NCBI GenBank assembly: GCA_016202695.1
Contig: JACQOE010000066.1
Location: 1-64,000 of the forward strand
Length of the DNA: 64,000 nucleotides
From: Pseudomonadota bacterium
GTDB lineage: Bacteria; Pseudomonadota; Alphaproteobacteria; JACQOE01
Direction: 5' to 3'
The number at the start of each line of letters is the position of its first letter. The first letter of the stretch is position 1. The translations under genes were made by a program, and so were the position numbers. The notes under the pieces are model-generated. The model was not told the DNA's origin. It made no database searches and saw only the letters and a list, made by a program, of their open reading frames with translations. Shown piece by piece: positions 1-9,443 of the stretch.

Positions 1-1453
1 CCCCGGAGGCGGTGGAGAACGAGGCCATGATGCCGTCGCCGGTGTGCTTGATCTCCTTGCCGCCGTACTTCTGCAGCGCACTGCGGACCACGGTGTTGTG
101 GGTGCGCACCACCACCTGCGCCTTCTCGTCGCCCAGCGCCTGGGTCATCGCCGTCGAGCCGGAGAGGTCGGTGAACATCACCGTCACCGGGCCGCCGGCG
201 GCGGCCGGGCGGGTGCGCTCGTTCCACTTGTCGATGGCCTTGGCCAGGGCCTGGGTCCCGCTCCCCGGACGCCCCATCTCCTCGGTGTAGGAGGAGCGCC
301 CGGCGTTGTAGATGTCGAGGTACTTGGGATCCATCAGGTACTGCTCGTATTTGGCGCAGAACGACTTGGCGAGGTCGGCTTTGGTGCCAAGCAGCTCCAT
401 CGACGCCTGCAGGATCTTGTGCGAGGCCTCCTTCCCCAGCTTCTTCTCGTCGGCGTTCACGTCGCACACCCCGGCGAGGAACAGGTTGAGGCCGAACTTG
501 TTGTAGGCATCGAGCTGGGGGCGCTTCTGCTGTACGGTAGCAAGCGAGGTGGAGAGGAAGTTCATGATCGTCTTCTGCTCGCCGGCGAGCCCGCCGAGCG
601 TGCCGTCCGCGGCCTCCTCCTTCTCCGCCTCCTCCGGCTCCGGCTCGGACTCGCGCTCCGGTTCGGGCTCGGGTTCCGGCTCGGGTTCCAGTTCCTCCTT
701 GGCCTCCTGCATCGCCCGCAGCTCGTCGTCGCTCGGGCCGAGGTCGAGGGCCCGCCGGCGCGGCTTGGGCGCGGGGGCGGGCCTGGCGGCGACGGCGGGT
801 TTCGCCCGGCGCGCTCCCGCCGGCAGCTCGTGGTGGCCGAGGAAGATCTTGAACATCAGCGCCGCCGAGCCGAGGAATCCGACCACGAATACGCCGAACA
901 GCAGATGCCGGCCCAGCCGCTCGCTCAGGCGGAAGCCCATGTGCCCGACCTCGTCCATCGCCCAGCCGGCGAGCGCGGTGAGGACGGCGGCGATGCCGAC
1001 GCTGGCGAGGATCATGATCAGGATCTTGGCCAGGACGGTGAACAGCTTGCCGAACGCGGACTCGCCGGACCGTGACGGCCGGCTCGGCGCCTTGGCCGGC
1101 TTGCGGGTCTTCTTGCCCGGCGCCGGCGGGCCGCGCGCCGGCTCGGGCTCGTCGGGGGGCGGGGGCGCGCTCGGGCCGGCGGGGGCGGTCTTCGGCCCGC
1201 TCGCCATCTCCTTCGCCCGCTCCTCGCCCTGGATCTTCGCGCTCAGGTAGACGACGATCTCTTCGGTCTTGTTGGTCCTCGGGTCGTAGATTTCCTTGAT
1301 GACCTTGACCGGGCCCGCGTGCGGGTTGCGATCGAGCTCCTTGGCCTCGGCCATGGCCTTGTCGCGCTCGCGCAACTCGAAGCTCGCGTGGAGCATCCAG
1401 CGCCCGGCCTCGCGGACGTAGACCTCGTAGTTGGTGAGGGGGACTCCGGCCAT
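1..1453 (-). CDS. Membrane-anchored class III adenylate/guanylate cyclase (3' end cut by window)
   Basis: Nucleotidyl cyclase that would convert ATP (or GTP) to a cyclic nucleotide second messenger at the inner membrane. Seen: 484 codons from an ATG at 1453. An N-terminal soluble region of about 80 residues (begins MAGVPLTNYEVYV) is followed by two hydrophobic segments (about residues 133-161 and 180-200). Next comes an acidic linker with a run of Glu-Pro repeats (about 265-280), a helical region, and the start of a cyclase homology domain from about residue 420. The domain shows the first metal-binding Asp in MFTDLSGST and the second in HTGDGIM. The C-terminal half of the catalytic domain lies outside the window, so purine specificity cannot be read. 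The gene is monocistronic as far as visible, with an empty 416-bp region upstream. Confidence 0.85.
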   Translation of the reverse strand, partial: MAGVPLTNYEVYVREAGRWMLHASFELRERDKAMAEAKELDRNPHAGPVKVIKEIYDPRTNKTEEIVVYLSAKIQGEERAKEMASGPKTAPAGPSAPPPPDEPEPARGPPAPGKKTRKPAKAPSRPSRSGESAFGKLFTVLAKILIMILASVGIAAVLTALAGWAMDEVGHMGFRLSERLGRHLLFGVFVVGFLGSAALMFKIFLGHHELPAGARRAKPAVAARPAPAPKPRRRALDLGPSDDELRAMQEAKEELEPEPEPEPEPERESEPEPEEAEKEEAADGTLGGLAGEQKTIMNFLSTSLATVQQKRPQLDAYNKFGLNLFLAGVCDVNADEKKLGKEASHKILQASMELLGTKADLAKSFCAKYEQYLMDPKYLDIYNAGRSSYTEEMGRPGSGTQALAKAIDKWNERTRPAAAGGPVTVMFTDLSGSTAMTQALGDEKAQVVVRTHNTVVRSALQKYGGKEIKHTGDGIMASFSTASG

Positions 1454-1869
1454 CGCCGCGGCTCCGGATCCCCCTAGGCCCGGCCCGCCTCGGCCAGGGC
1501 CGCGAACTGTCGAACGGAAGAGTCGGGCAGGCTACCGCCCCGGACCCCCTTCGGCATGGTCCTCACCCCAGCTGCCGACACGCGCCTTTGTCTCGGTCGC
1601 GGTCGTAAGCACCTCTCAAACGGGCGCCGTTCGAATTTGGCCTTCCTCTTGTACGCCCAGGCTTGCGGCCTCGCCCGAGGCCGGTTCCCCGAACGCCCCA
1701 AGTAAATAAGGGCGCCAGGCTCAGTAATTCAAGTTAACTCAGAAGTCTTGATCGCTACAACAGGAAAGACGCCCTCGCGACCACGGCTCGCGGGCGACGG
1801 GAAGGGCAGGGAAACCAGGGGACCGGCACGCCGCCGAGGACGGTCCCCATCCGACCCGCGGGGGGCGCG
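1454..1869. other. Gene-free region between the cyclase gene and rpmE
   Basis: About 416 bp without a convincing gene; the short reading frames here have no recognisable motif or good ribosome-binding site. The centre (about 1700-1760) is distinctly AT-richer than its surroundings and probably holds the leftward promoter of the cyclase gene. I could not pick out a clear -35/-10 pair. The right part holds the hairpin listed as the possible rpmE terminator. Confidence 0.5.
1818..1848 (-). terminator. Possible rpmE terminator hairpin
   Basis: Perfect 8-bp inverted repeat, GGGGACCG (1818-1825) with CGGTCCCC (1841-1848) and a 15-nt loop, just past the rpmE stop. There is no run of U after it, so it may act as a 3'-end protecting hairpin rather than a classical intrinsic terminator. 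Confidence 0.35.
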
Positions 1870-2091
1870 TCAGGTCTTGGCGAAGCCCTTGAACCGCTTG
1901 TTGAACTTGGCCAACTGGCCGCCGCTGTCGACGAGCCGGTGCACCCCCGTCCAGGCCGGGTGCGACTTCGAGTCGATCTCCAGGCGCAGCGTATCGCCCG
2001 CCTTGCCCCAGGTCGAGCGCGTCTTGTACGTGGTGCCGTCGGTCATCACCACGGTGATCTCGTGGTAGTCGGGGTGGATGTCCTTCTTCAT
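1870..2091 (-). CDS. rpmE: 50S ribosomal protein L31
   Basis: Component of the large ribosomal subunit that bridges to the small subunit. 73 residues, normal for L31, beginning [19 protein letters not shown] and ending in a basic FNKRFKGF tail. No zinc-ligand CxxC pair is visible, so this is the zinc-independent C-minus form common in alphaproteobacteria. It is transcribed divergently from the small zinc-ribbon gene and has a good promoter candidate at 2121-2149. Confidence 0.95.
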   Translation of the reverse strand: MKKDIHPDYHEITVVMTDGTTYKTRSTWGKAGDTLRLEIDSKSHPAWTGVHRLVDSGGQLAKFNKRFKGFAKT

Positions 2092-2120
2092 CGAACTGGC
2101 TCCGCGTGCGCGAGGCCGGT

Positions 2121-2149
2121 CTTATAACGGACCGCGCCGGGTGCCGCAA
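2121..2149 (-). promoter_or_regulatory. Candidate sigma-70 promoter of rpmE
   Basis: On the minus strand, TTGCGG (2149-2144) and TATAAG (2126-2121) are separated by exactly 17 bp, about 30 bp before the rpmE start codon. The match is by eye only. Confidence 0.45.
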
Positions 2150-2213
2150 GGGCCGAGCCGGGGCCGGCGAACACGAGACTCCCATTCGCCGCCGGCGTGC
2201 CCATATAGAACAG

Positions 2214-2411
2214 ATGGGAGACAGGTTTCGCAAGCCCGCCCCAAGCCTCGACGAGTGTGATCGCAAGCCGCGCCGGTGCCTGAGGTGCGGCACCTCGTTC
2301 GACAGCGAGTGGGCCGGCGAGCGCATCTGCCGTCGCTGCAAGGAAACCAAGTCCTGGCGCGACGGCGAGGCCCTGCGGGCGCAGCCGTCGAAACCGCCGG
2401 GATGGTTCTGA
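2214..2411 (+). CDS. Small zinc-ribbon protein of unknown function
   Basis: 65-residue basic protein. Two Cys pairs, CLRC and CRRC, lie about 16 residues apart (roughly residues 21-40), with SEWAGERICRRCK around the second pair: a one-zinc ribbon. The longer frame upstream (from 2106) overlaps the rpmE promoter and lacks a ribosome site, so I start at the ATG at 2214. Short proteins with this Cys spacing and the SxWAGERxCxxC signature occur in other alphaproteobacteria without assigned function. Binding of RNA, DNA or the ribosome would be a guess based on size, charge and position beside rpmE and infA. Confidence 0.7.
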   Translation: MGDRFRKPAPSLDECDRKPRRCLRCGTSFDSEWAGERICRRCKETKSWRDGEALRAQPSKPPGWF

Positions 2412-2504
2412 GGCCGCGCTCCGCCCCGGCCTCGGGGTGGACGACGGCCATGGCTCGGCACCCCGCCCGGAGGTCGAACCGGGCCGCCGATCGACGGGCC
2501 CGGT

Positions 2505-2535
2505 TTGCAAACCCGCCCCCGAACCACCATTTAAT
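2505..2535 (+). promoter_or_regulatory. Weak promoter candidate for the cold-shock gene
   Basis: TTGCAA (2505-2510) and TTTAAT (2530-2535) with a 19-bp spacer, at the left end of the 243-bp leader before the csp gene. The spacing is long. The leader downstream contains several short GC hairpins, as cold-shock mRNAs often do. Confidence 0.25.
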
Positions 2536-2654
2536 GGGAGTCGAATGTCTTTGGGTCTGTCCGGAACTCCCCCTCCCGGGGGCCGGTTTCGGTCTTCTCC
2601 CATTGCCAATTTGACCCCCGCCGCGGGGCGATTCTAGGTGTGGAGGAGATCGGC

Positions 2655-2861
2655 ATGTCGACCGGTACGGTGAAGTGGTTCGACGCCCAAGAGGGCTACG
2701 GCTTCATTCGGCCCGATGACGGTTCCGCCAACGTGTTCGTCCACATCGGCGCCGTCGAGCGGGCCGGCCTCGAAGACCTCCGCAAGGGTCAGAAAGTGGC
2801 CTTCGACGTGGCCCGCGGAGAGACCGGGATGACCTCGGCGGTGGGCCTCAAGGCCCTCTGA
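2655..2861 (+). CDS. Cold-shock protein (CspA family)
   Basis: Single-domain OB-fold nucleic-acid chaperone of 68 residues that melts RNA secondary structure. It begins [18 protein letters not shown], containing RNP1-like GYGFI and RNP2-like VFVHI. Start chosen at the ATG at 2655 because a strong GGAGGAG (2642-2648) sits 6 bases before it; an in-frame GTG at 2640 lies upstream of that site. It is preceded by a long leader typical of cold-shock genes and followed by infA and an RNA helicase, which also suit growth at low temperature. Confidence 0.93.
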   Translation: MSTGTVKWFDAQEGYGFIRPDDGSANVFVHIGAVERAGLEDLRKGQKVAFDVARGETGMTSAVGLKAL

Positions 2862-2989
2862 GCGAGGCGCGTTCGGAGGTCCGGGCGGAGGCCATCGCCC
2901 TCGCGCGTTCGAAACCCGTGAGAACATCGGCGGGGCCGGGGATGTTGGCGGGCCGACCCCGATCCCTCCGGCCGGAGGAGAGCGTATTC

Positions 2990-3265
2990 ATGACCAAGGA
3001 AGATCTGATCGAGGCCGAGGGCGTGGTCACCGAGGTCCTGCCGGAGGCGCGGTTCCGCGTCAAGCTCGACACCGGCCAGGAGGTGATGGCCTATACGGCG
3101 GGGCGGATGAAGAAGCACCGCGTGCGCATCCTGACCGGCGACCGGGTGACGGTGGAGATGACGCCTTACGACCTGACCAAGGCCCGCATCAATTTCCGCC
3201 ACAAGGACGAGAATCCGGTCGCGCCGGGGGCCCGTCGCCGGCCGACGTTCCGCCGTCGCCGCTGA
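2990..3265 (+). CDS. infA: Translation initiation factor IF-1
   Basis: Binds the 30S A site with IF-2 and IF-3 during initiation. 91 residues: a canonical S1/OB domain ([20 protein letters not shown], then [40 protein letters not shown]) and an Arg-rich C-terminal tail about 20 residues longer than the 72-residue E. coli protein. Such extensions occur in alphaproteobacteria. The ATG at 2990 follows GGAGGAG (2974-2980). Confidence 0.95.
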   Translation: MTKEDLIEAEGVVTEVLPEARFRVKLDTGQEVMAYTAGRMKKHRVRILTGDRVTVEMTPYDLTKARINFRHKDENPVAPGARRRPTFRRRR

Positions 3266-3283
3266 CCGACGCTCCGGTTGCGG

Positions 3284-3312
3284 TTGACAGCGGCCCCGTT
3301 CTCGCGTATCCA
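3284..3312 (+). promoter_or_regulatory. Candidate promoter of the RNA helicase gene
   Basis: A consensus TTGACA (3284-3289), 17-bp spacer, then TATCCA (3307-3312). Transcription from here would give an untranslated leader of about 190 nt before the helicase start, consistent with cold-shock helicase mRNAs. Confidence 0.45.
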
Positions 3313-3508
3313 GCGCCCAGGCCACAAGGCCACGAAATTCTCCGCGATCGCGCGCAGGCGCCCGCCTTGTCGAGGCGCTGTATCCCGAGAGCTTCGCAAA
3401 CCCTTTCCCGTCGGCTGCGTGCCCTACGGGTACCCGCAACCGGTTTCGCGCGGCCGCGTCCCGAGCGGACGGCGCCTCGCCGCGGAACCACATGGAACTC
3501 AGAGACAC

Positions 3509-4789
<1,281 letters not shown>

Positions 4790-4960
4790 CGGCCGTCCCC
4801 GCAGGCAGGCGTAACCGGCGCGACCGCCGCGGGCGGCGGACTCCGCCGCCCGCGGTCGGGCCGGGGAGCCGCCTTGTTGCCCGGGCGCGGGGTTGCTATA
4901 CCTCGGCCGCCCGCAAACGCCGGCGGCGCGCCGATCCGGCGCCGGCGGCGGGAGGGGCGG

Positions 4961-6817
4961 ATGGTTGACATGACGGCCGAGACCTCGACCGACAAGACCC
5001 GATCCGCCGCCGCACCCGAGCCGTCGGCGCCGACGGACGCGGCTTCCGCCGAGGCGCGCGACATCGGCCGGCTCAGGCGCCTGTGGCCGTTCCTGCGCGG
5101 CTATCGCGCGGCCATGGCCGGGGCGGCCGTCTGCCTCGTCGTCGCCTCGGCCACGGTGCTCGCGCTCGGGGTGGGCCTTCGCCGGCTGGTGGACGAGGGA
5201 TTCGCCAGCGGCAACGCCGGGCTCCTCGACCAGGCCCTGTTCGCGCTCCTGGTCATGGTCGCGGTGCTGGCCGCCGCCTCGTTCGGGCGCTTCTTCCTCG
5301 TCTCCTGGCTCGGCGAGCGGGCGGCGGCCGACTTGAGGCGCGCGGTTTTCGACCACCTGCTCACCCTCGACGCCGCCTTCTTCGAGATCACCCACACCGG
5401 CGAACTCGCCTCGCGGCTCACCACCGACACCACCCTCCTGCAGACGGTGATCGGCTCGTCGGTCTCGGTCGCGCTCCGCAACCTGCTGATGCTCGCCGGC
5501 GGTCTGGCGATGCTGGTGGTGACCAGCCCGAAGATGACCGGGCTGGTGGTCCTCGTCGTCCCCCTGGTGATCGTGCCGATCGTGGTCTTCGGGCGGCGGG
5601 TGCGGCGCCTCTCGCGCCTGAGCCAGGACCGCATCGCCGACCTCGGCGTGGCGGTCGAGGAGACCGTGTCCGGCGTCCGCACGGTGCAGGCCTACGTGCA
5701 CGAGGCGGTGGACCGGCGGCGCTTCGCCGGGCGGATCGAGGCCGCCTTCGCCGCCGCCGTGCGGCGGATCGGGGCCCGCGCCTGGCTCACCGCGATCGTG
5801 ATCTTCCTCGTCTTCGGGGCGGTGAGCGTGATCCTGTGGGTGGGCGGCCACGACGTGCTGGCGGGGCGGATGAGCGCCGGCGAGCTGTCGGCCTTCGTCT
5901 TCTACGCCGTGGTGGTGGCCGGCTCGGTGGGGGCGGTGACCGAGGTGATCGGCGACCTCCAGCGGGCGGCGGGGGCCAGCGAGCGGCTGTTCGTGCTGCT
6001 CGACACCCGGCCCCGGATATCCGCCCCGGCCCGCCCGCGGCCGCTCCCCGTCCCGCCGCGGGGCGAGGTCGGGTTGCGGGCCGTGACCTTCGCCTATCCC
6101 ACCCGGCCCGACCGCCCGGCGCTGGAAGACTTCTCGCTCGCCGTCGCGCCGGGCGAGCGGGTGGCGCTGGTCGGGCCGTCGGGGGCGGGCAAGTCGACGG
6201 TCTTCCACCTGCTGCTGCGCTTCTACGACCCCGGGGCCGGGAGCGTGACGCTGGACGGCGTGCCGGTGAACGAGGCCGACCCCCAAGCGGTGCGCCGACG
6301 GATCGGGCTGGTCGCCCAGGAGCCGGCGATCTTCGCCGCCAGCGCCGCCGACAATATCCGCTACGGCCGCCCCGAGGCCGCCGCCGACGAGGTCCGCCGC
6401 GCCGCCGAGGCGGCCGGCGCGGCGGAGTTCATCGCCCGCCTGCCCGAGGGCTTCGATACCTATCTCGGCGAGCGGGGCGCGCGCCTCTCGGGCGGGCAGC
6501 GGCAGCGGATCGCCATCGCCCGCGCCATCCTCAAGGACCCCGCCGTGCTGCTCCTCGACGAGGCGACCAGCGCGCTCGACGCCGAGAGCGAGCGTCTGGT
6601 GCAGGCGGCGCTCGAGATGCTGATGGCCGGGCGCACGACGCTGATGATCGCCCACCGGCTGGCCACGGTGAGGAACGCCGAGCGGATCGTGGTCATGGAT
6701 CGCGGGCGCGTGGTGGCGACCGGCAGCCACGCCGAACTGGTCAGGACCGACCCCCTCTACGCCCGCCTCGCCGCGCTCCAGTTCGACCAGCCGCGGGCGG
6801 CGGAGCCGGTGAAATAG
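4961..6817 (+). CDS. ABC transporter, fused permease/ATPase half-transporter (MsbA/exporter type)
   Basis: Inner-membrane exporter that would work as a dimer. 618 residues from the ATG at 4961, preceded by GGAGGGGCGG. An about 70-residue cytoplasmic N-terminus precedes six membrane helices (roughly 75-355, e.g. AAMAGAAVCLVVASATVLAL). The ATPase domain (about 380-610) has Walker A GPSGAGKST, signature LSGGQRQRIAIARAIL, Walker B VLLLDEATSALD and H-loop IAHRLATV. Substrate cannot be told from sequence; lipids or hydrophobic drugs are typical for the family. It ends 18 bp from the convergent MotB-like gene. Confidence 0.88.
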   Translation: MVDMTAETSTDKTRSAAAPEPSAPTDAASAEARDIGRLRRLWPFLRGYRAAMAGAAVCLVVASATVLALGVGLRRLVDEGFASGNAGLLDQALFALLVMVAVLAAASFGRFFLVSWLGERAAADLRRAVFDHLLTLDAAFFEITHTGELASRLTTDTTLLQTVIGSSVSVALRNLLMLAGGLAMLVVTSPKMTGLVVLVVPLVIVPIVVFGRRVRRLSRLSQDRIADLGVAVEETVSGVRTVQAYVHEAVDRRRFAGRIEAAFAAAVRRIGARAWLTAIVIFLVFGAVSVILWVGGHDVLAGRMSAGELSAFVFYAVVVAGSVGAVTEVIGDLQRAAGASERLFVLLDTRPRISAPARPRPLPVPPRGEVGLRAVTFAYPTRPDRPALEDFSLAVAPGERVALVGPSGAGKSTVFHLLLRFYDPGAGSVTLDGVPVNEADPQAVRRRIGLVAQEPAIFAASAADNIRYGRPEAAADEVRRAAEAAGAAEFIARLPEGFDTYLGERGARLSGGQRQRIAIARAILKDPAVLLLDEATSALDAESERLVQAALEMLMAGRTTLMIAHRLATVRNAERIVVMDRGRVVATGSHAELVRTDPLYARLAALQFDQPRAAEPVK

Positions 6818-6835
6818 GGGAGGGGGGCGCGCCGC

Positions 6836-8239
6836 TCAGCGCTGGTCGAGCTTGAGCTCGATGCGGCGGTTGCGCCGGTAGGCGATCTCGTCGCCGTGCG
6901 GGTCGATCGGCTGGAACTCGCCAAACCCGGCCGCGGCCAGGCGGTTGGACGGGATGCCGCGGCTGATGAGGAACTTCACCACCGAGATCGCGCGCGCGGT
7001 GGAGAGCTCCCAGTTCGAGGGGTAGCGATCGGTGGCGATGGGGTTGCGGTCGGTGTGGCCGTCCACCCGCAGCACCCAGTCGATCTCCTTGGGGATGCGC
7101 CCCGCCAGATCGTTCAAGGTCTCGGCGAGGCGGGCGATCTGCTCGGCGCCGGCGGGCTCGAGCTCGGCCGAGGCGGAGGCGAACAGCACCTCGGACTGGA
7201 AGACGAAGCGGTCGCCGACGATCTGGATGTCCTTGCGGTCGCCCAGCACCTCGCGCAGGCGGCCGAAGAACTCCGAGCGGTAGCGCGACAGCTCCTGCAC
7301 CCGGCTCGCCAGCGCCGCGTTCAGTCGCCGCCCGAGCGAGGCGATCTGCACGTCCTTTTCCTTGGCCTCCTTGTCGAAGGCGTCGAGCGCGGCGCTGAGC
7401 CGCGCGATCTCGCTCCGCAGCGCCGAGACCTGCTGGTTGAGGAGCGCCATCTGCGCCCGCGCCGTCTCCGAGACCTTCCTCTCCTCGGCGAGGAGCTTGT
7501 CGAGCCCCGCGCGCGCGTCGGTTTCGGTCTTGAGGTTGGCGGCGAGCTTGCCGACCTCCTGCTCGAGGTCGGCCCGGAGCGCCTTGAGCGCGGCCACCTC
7601 GTTGCCGAGGCGGGCGATCTGGGCGAGCTGCAGCTCGATCTTCTCGCGGTCGGCCTGGACCACCTTGTAGGCGTCCTCGAGCTCGCGGCTCAAGCTGTTC
7701 GCCCGCCGCTCCTGCGCCGCCGCCTTGGCCTCGAGGTCGGCGAGCCGGGCCGACATGCCGCCCTCGCGCCCCAGGAGCTGGTCGCGCTCGCTCATCAGGC
7801 CGTTGCGCTCGGCGAGGAGCGCGGCGCGCTCCTGGATCAGGGCCTGGCGCTCCTCCGTGAGCCGGTTCCGCTCCTCGGCCAGGGCGTCGCGCTCGCCGAG
7901 GAGGGCGCTCTCGCGCGAGGTGAGGGCGCGCACCCGCTCCTCGAGCGAATCGCGGGCCTGGATCGAGGTCTGAAGCTCGGCCGAGAGCTGGGTGATGTTG
8001 AGGCGCAGGTCGGCGCTCGCCGAGCGTTCGAGCGACAAGAGGTCGGCCAGCTCGTTCACCTGCCGGCGCAGCCGGTCGAGCGCCTGATCGCGGCCGAGCA
8101 GGGCGTCGTTGAGGTAGACCTGCGCAATGACGAAGATCAGCAGCAGGAAGACGAACACCATCAGCAGCGTGGCCAGGGCGTCGACGAAGCCGGGCCAGAT
8201 GCTGTCGCGGCTGTGGCGTCGGGCGGCGATGGCGGGCAT
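6836..8239 (-). CDS. MotB/OmpA-family protein with one membrane helix and a long coiled coil
   Basis: 467 residues. One N-terminal membrane helix (about 17-42, after DSIWPGFVDALATLLMVFVF, resembling the proton-channel Asp helix of MotB) is followed by about 270 residues of heptad-rich coiled coil (Glu/Arg/Leu-rich, residues 55-320). A C-terminal OmpA peptidoglycan-binding domain (about 345-467) has VDGHTDRNP and RRNRRIELKL. It is last of three leftward genes with an OmpA-like protein and a MotA-like channel. It probably couples ion flow to a cell-wall-attached rod. The long coil makes it unlike flagellar MotB, and no flagellar genes are adjacent. Confidence 0.85.
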   Translation of the reverse strand: MPAIAARRHSRDSIWPGFVDALATLLMVFVFLLLIFVIAQVYLNDALLGRDQALDRLRRQVNELADLLSLERSASADLRLNITQLSAELQTSIQARDSLEERVRALTSRESALLGERDALAEERNRLTEERQALIQERAALLAERNGLMSERDQLLGREGGMSARLADLEAKAAAQERRANSLSRELEDAYKVVQADREKIELQLAQIARLGNEVAALKALRADLEQEVGKLAANLKTETDARAGLDKLLAEERKVSETARAQMALLNQQVSALRSEIARLSAALDAFDKEAKEKDVQIASLGRRLNAALASRVQELSRYRSEFFGRLREVLGDRKDIQIVGDRFVFQSEVLFASASAELEPAGAEQIARLAETLNDLAGRIPKEIDWVLRVDGHTDRNPIATDRYPSNWELSTARAISVVKFLISRGIPSNRLAAAGFGEFQPIDPHGDEIAYRRNRRIELKLDQR

Positions 8240-8260
8240 CAGCGCTTCCGCGGCGGTTGG

Positions 8261-9400
8261 CTAGCGCTCGGTCTCTTCGGCGATGGCGGCGATGGTGCGG
8301 GCGAGCAGTTTGATCTCGTTGCGGATCTCGGTGATGATCTGCTCGCGTCCGGCCTGGCCGTCCTCGAGGATTCGCTGCGCGTGGACGCTGAGATTGCGAA
8401 TGTGCCCGCGCGTCGCCTCGTCCAGCCCGCCGCCGACGGTGCTCGTCTCGGCGAGCTTGACCAGGATCGGCTTCAGCTCGAGCTGGCTCTCGGCCAGCTT
8501 CTTCATCAGGCTCTGCTCGGTCCGCATCTGGTCGGTGAGCGTGCCGAGCCGCTCGGTCAGGGCCGAGATGTTGGCGTTGGCGGTCATCCGGCTTTCCTCG
8601 CCGCGGGCCAGGATTCGCTGCAGCGACTCCAGGTTCTCCGCGGTCTGCTCGAGGAGCGCCCGCACATAGGCCGGGACCGCCTGGTCCTCGGCCAGCCCGC
8701 CGGCGGTGGAGAGGCGGGTGAGGCTGGAGAGCCATTCCTCGAGGTCGTTGTAGAAGCGGTTCTGGGCCTGGCTCGCCTGGAGGTCGAGGAAGCCGAGCGC
8801 GAGCGAGCCGGCGAGCCCGAACAGCGATGACGAAAAGGCCGTTCCCATGCCCGAGAGCGGGGCCTCGAGGTTCTTCTTGAGGTCGCGGAAGACGGCGCCG
8901 AAGTCGGTGGCCCCGACCGAAAGCCCGGCGATCACGTCGCTGACCGAGCTGACCGTCACCAGGAGCCCCCAGAAGGTGCCCAGGAGGCCGAGGAAGATCA
9001 GGAGCCCGATCAGGTAGCGCGAGATGTCGCGAGACTCCTCGAGGCGCGCCTGGATGCCGTCGAGGAGCGAGCGCATCGACAGGGTCGAGAGCGTCATCCG
9101 GTGGTCGCGCCGCTCGCCCAGCATGGTCGCCATCGGCGCCAGCATCTTCGGCTGGCGGAGGATGGAAAGGCCCGCCTCGCCCCGCCGGTAGGTCTCGATC
9201 CAGTCCACCTCGGGGTTGAGGCGGAGCACCTGCTGGAAGTTGTACAGGATGCCGAGCAGCATCACGGCCAGGATCAGGCCGTTGAGCGGCGGATTGGTCA
9301 TGAAGGCGCCGTAGAGCGGCCCGGCGAGCACCGCGGCCAGGACCGCGACCACGACCAGGAACGCGATCATGCGGACGAGGAAGCGCTTGGGCCTGGTCAT
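8261..9400 (-). CDS. MotA/TolQ/ExbB-family proton-channel protein
   Basis: 379 residues. Membrane segments at about 10-30, 38-55, 128-155 and 185-210; the second pair carries the MotA/TolQ-like hallmark of long helices (YLIGLLIFLGLLGTFWGLL and LSGMGTAFSSSLFGLAGSLA). A cytoplasmic, helical C-terminal tail of about 150 residues follows. It lies 21 bp upstream of the MotB-like gene and is presumably its stator partner. Often annotated as a biopolymer transporter of the ExbB type; substrate and output are unknown. Confidence 0.85.
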   Translation of the reverse strand: MTRPKRFLVRMIAFLVVVAVLAAVLAGPLYGAFMTNPPLNGLILAVMLLGILYNFQQVLRLNPEVDWIETYRRGEAGLSILRQPKMLAPMATMLGERRDHRMTLSTLSMRSLLDGIQARLEESRDISRYLIGLLIFLGLLGTFWGLLVTVSSVSDVIAGLSVGATDFGAVFRDLKKNLEAPLSGMGTAFSSSLFGLAGSLALGFLDLQASQAQNRFYNDLEEWLSSLTRLSTAGGLAEDQAVPAYVRALLEQTAENLESLQRILARGEESRMTANANISALTERLGTLTDQMRTEQSLMKKLAESQLELKPILVKLAETSTVGGGLDEATRGHIRNLSVHAQRILEDGQAGREQIITEIRNEIKLLARTIAAIAEETER

Positions 9401-9443
9401 CGCGCGGTCGCGCCCCGGAGCGGGGATTCGCCGAAGCGGCGCC

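Noticed and set aside
2453-2530. tRNA-like segment: minus strand shows GGTTCGA in a 6-bp stem and a TTTGCAAA reminiscent of a tRNA-Cys anticodon loop
   Set aside because: The GGTTTGCAAACC stretch is a loopless palindrome, the T loop would have 8 bases, and no acceptor or D arm can be built.
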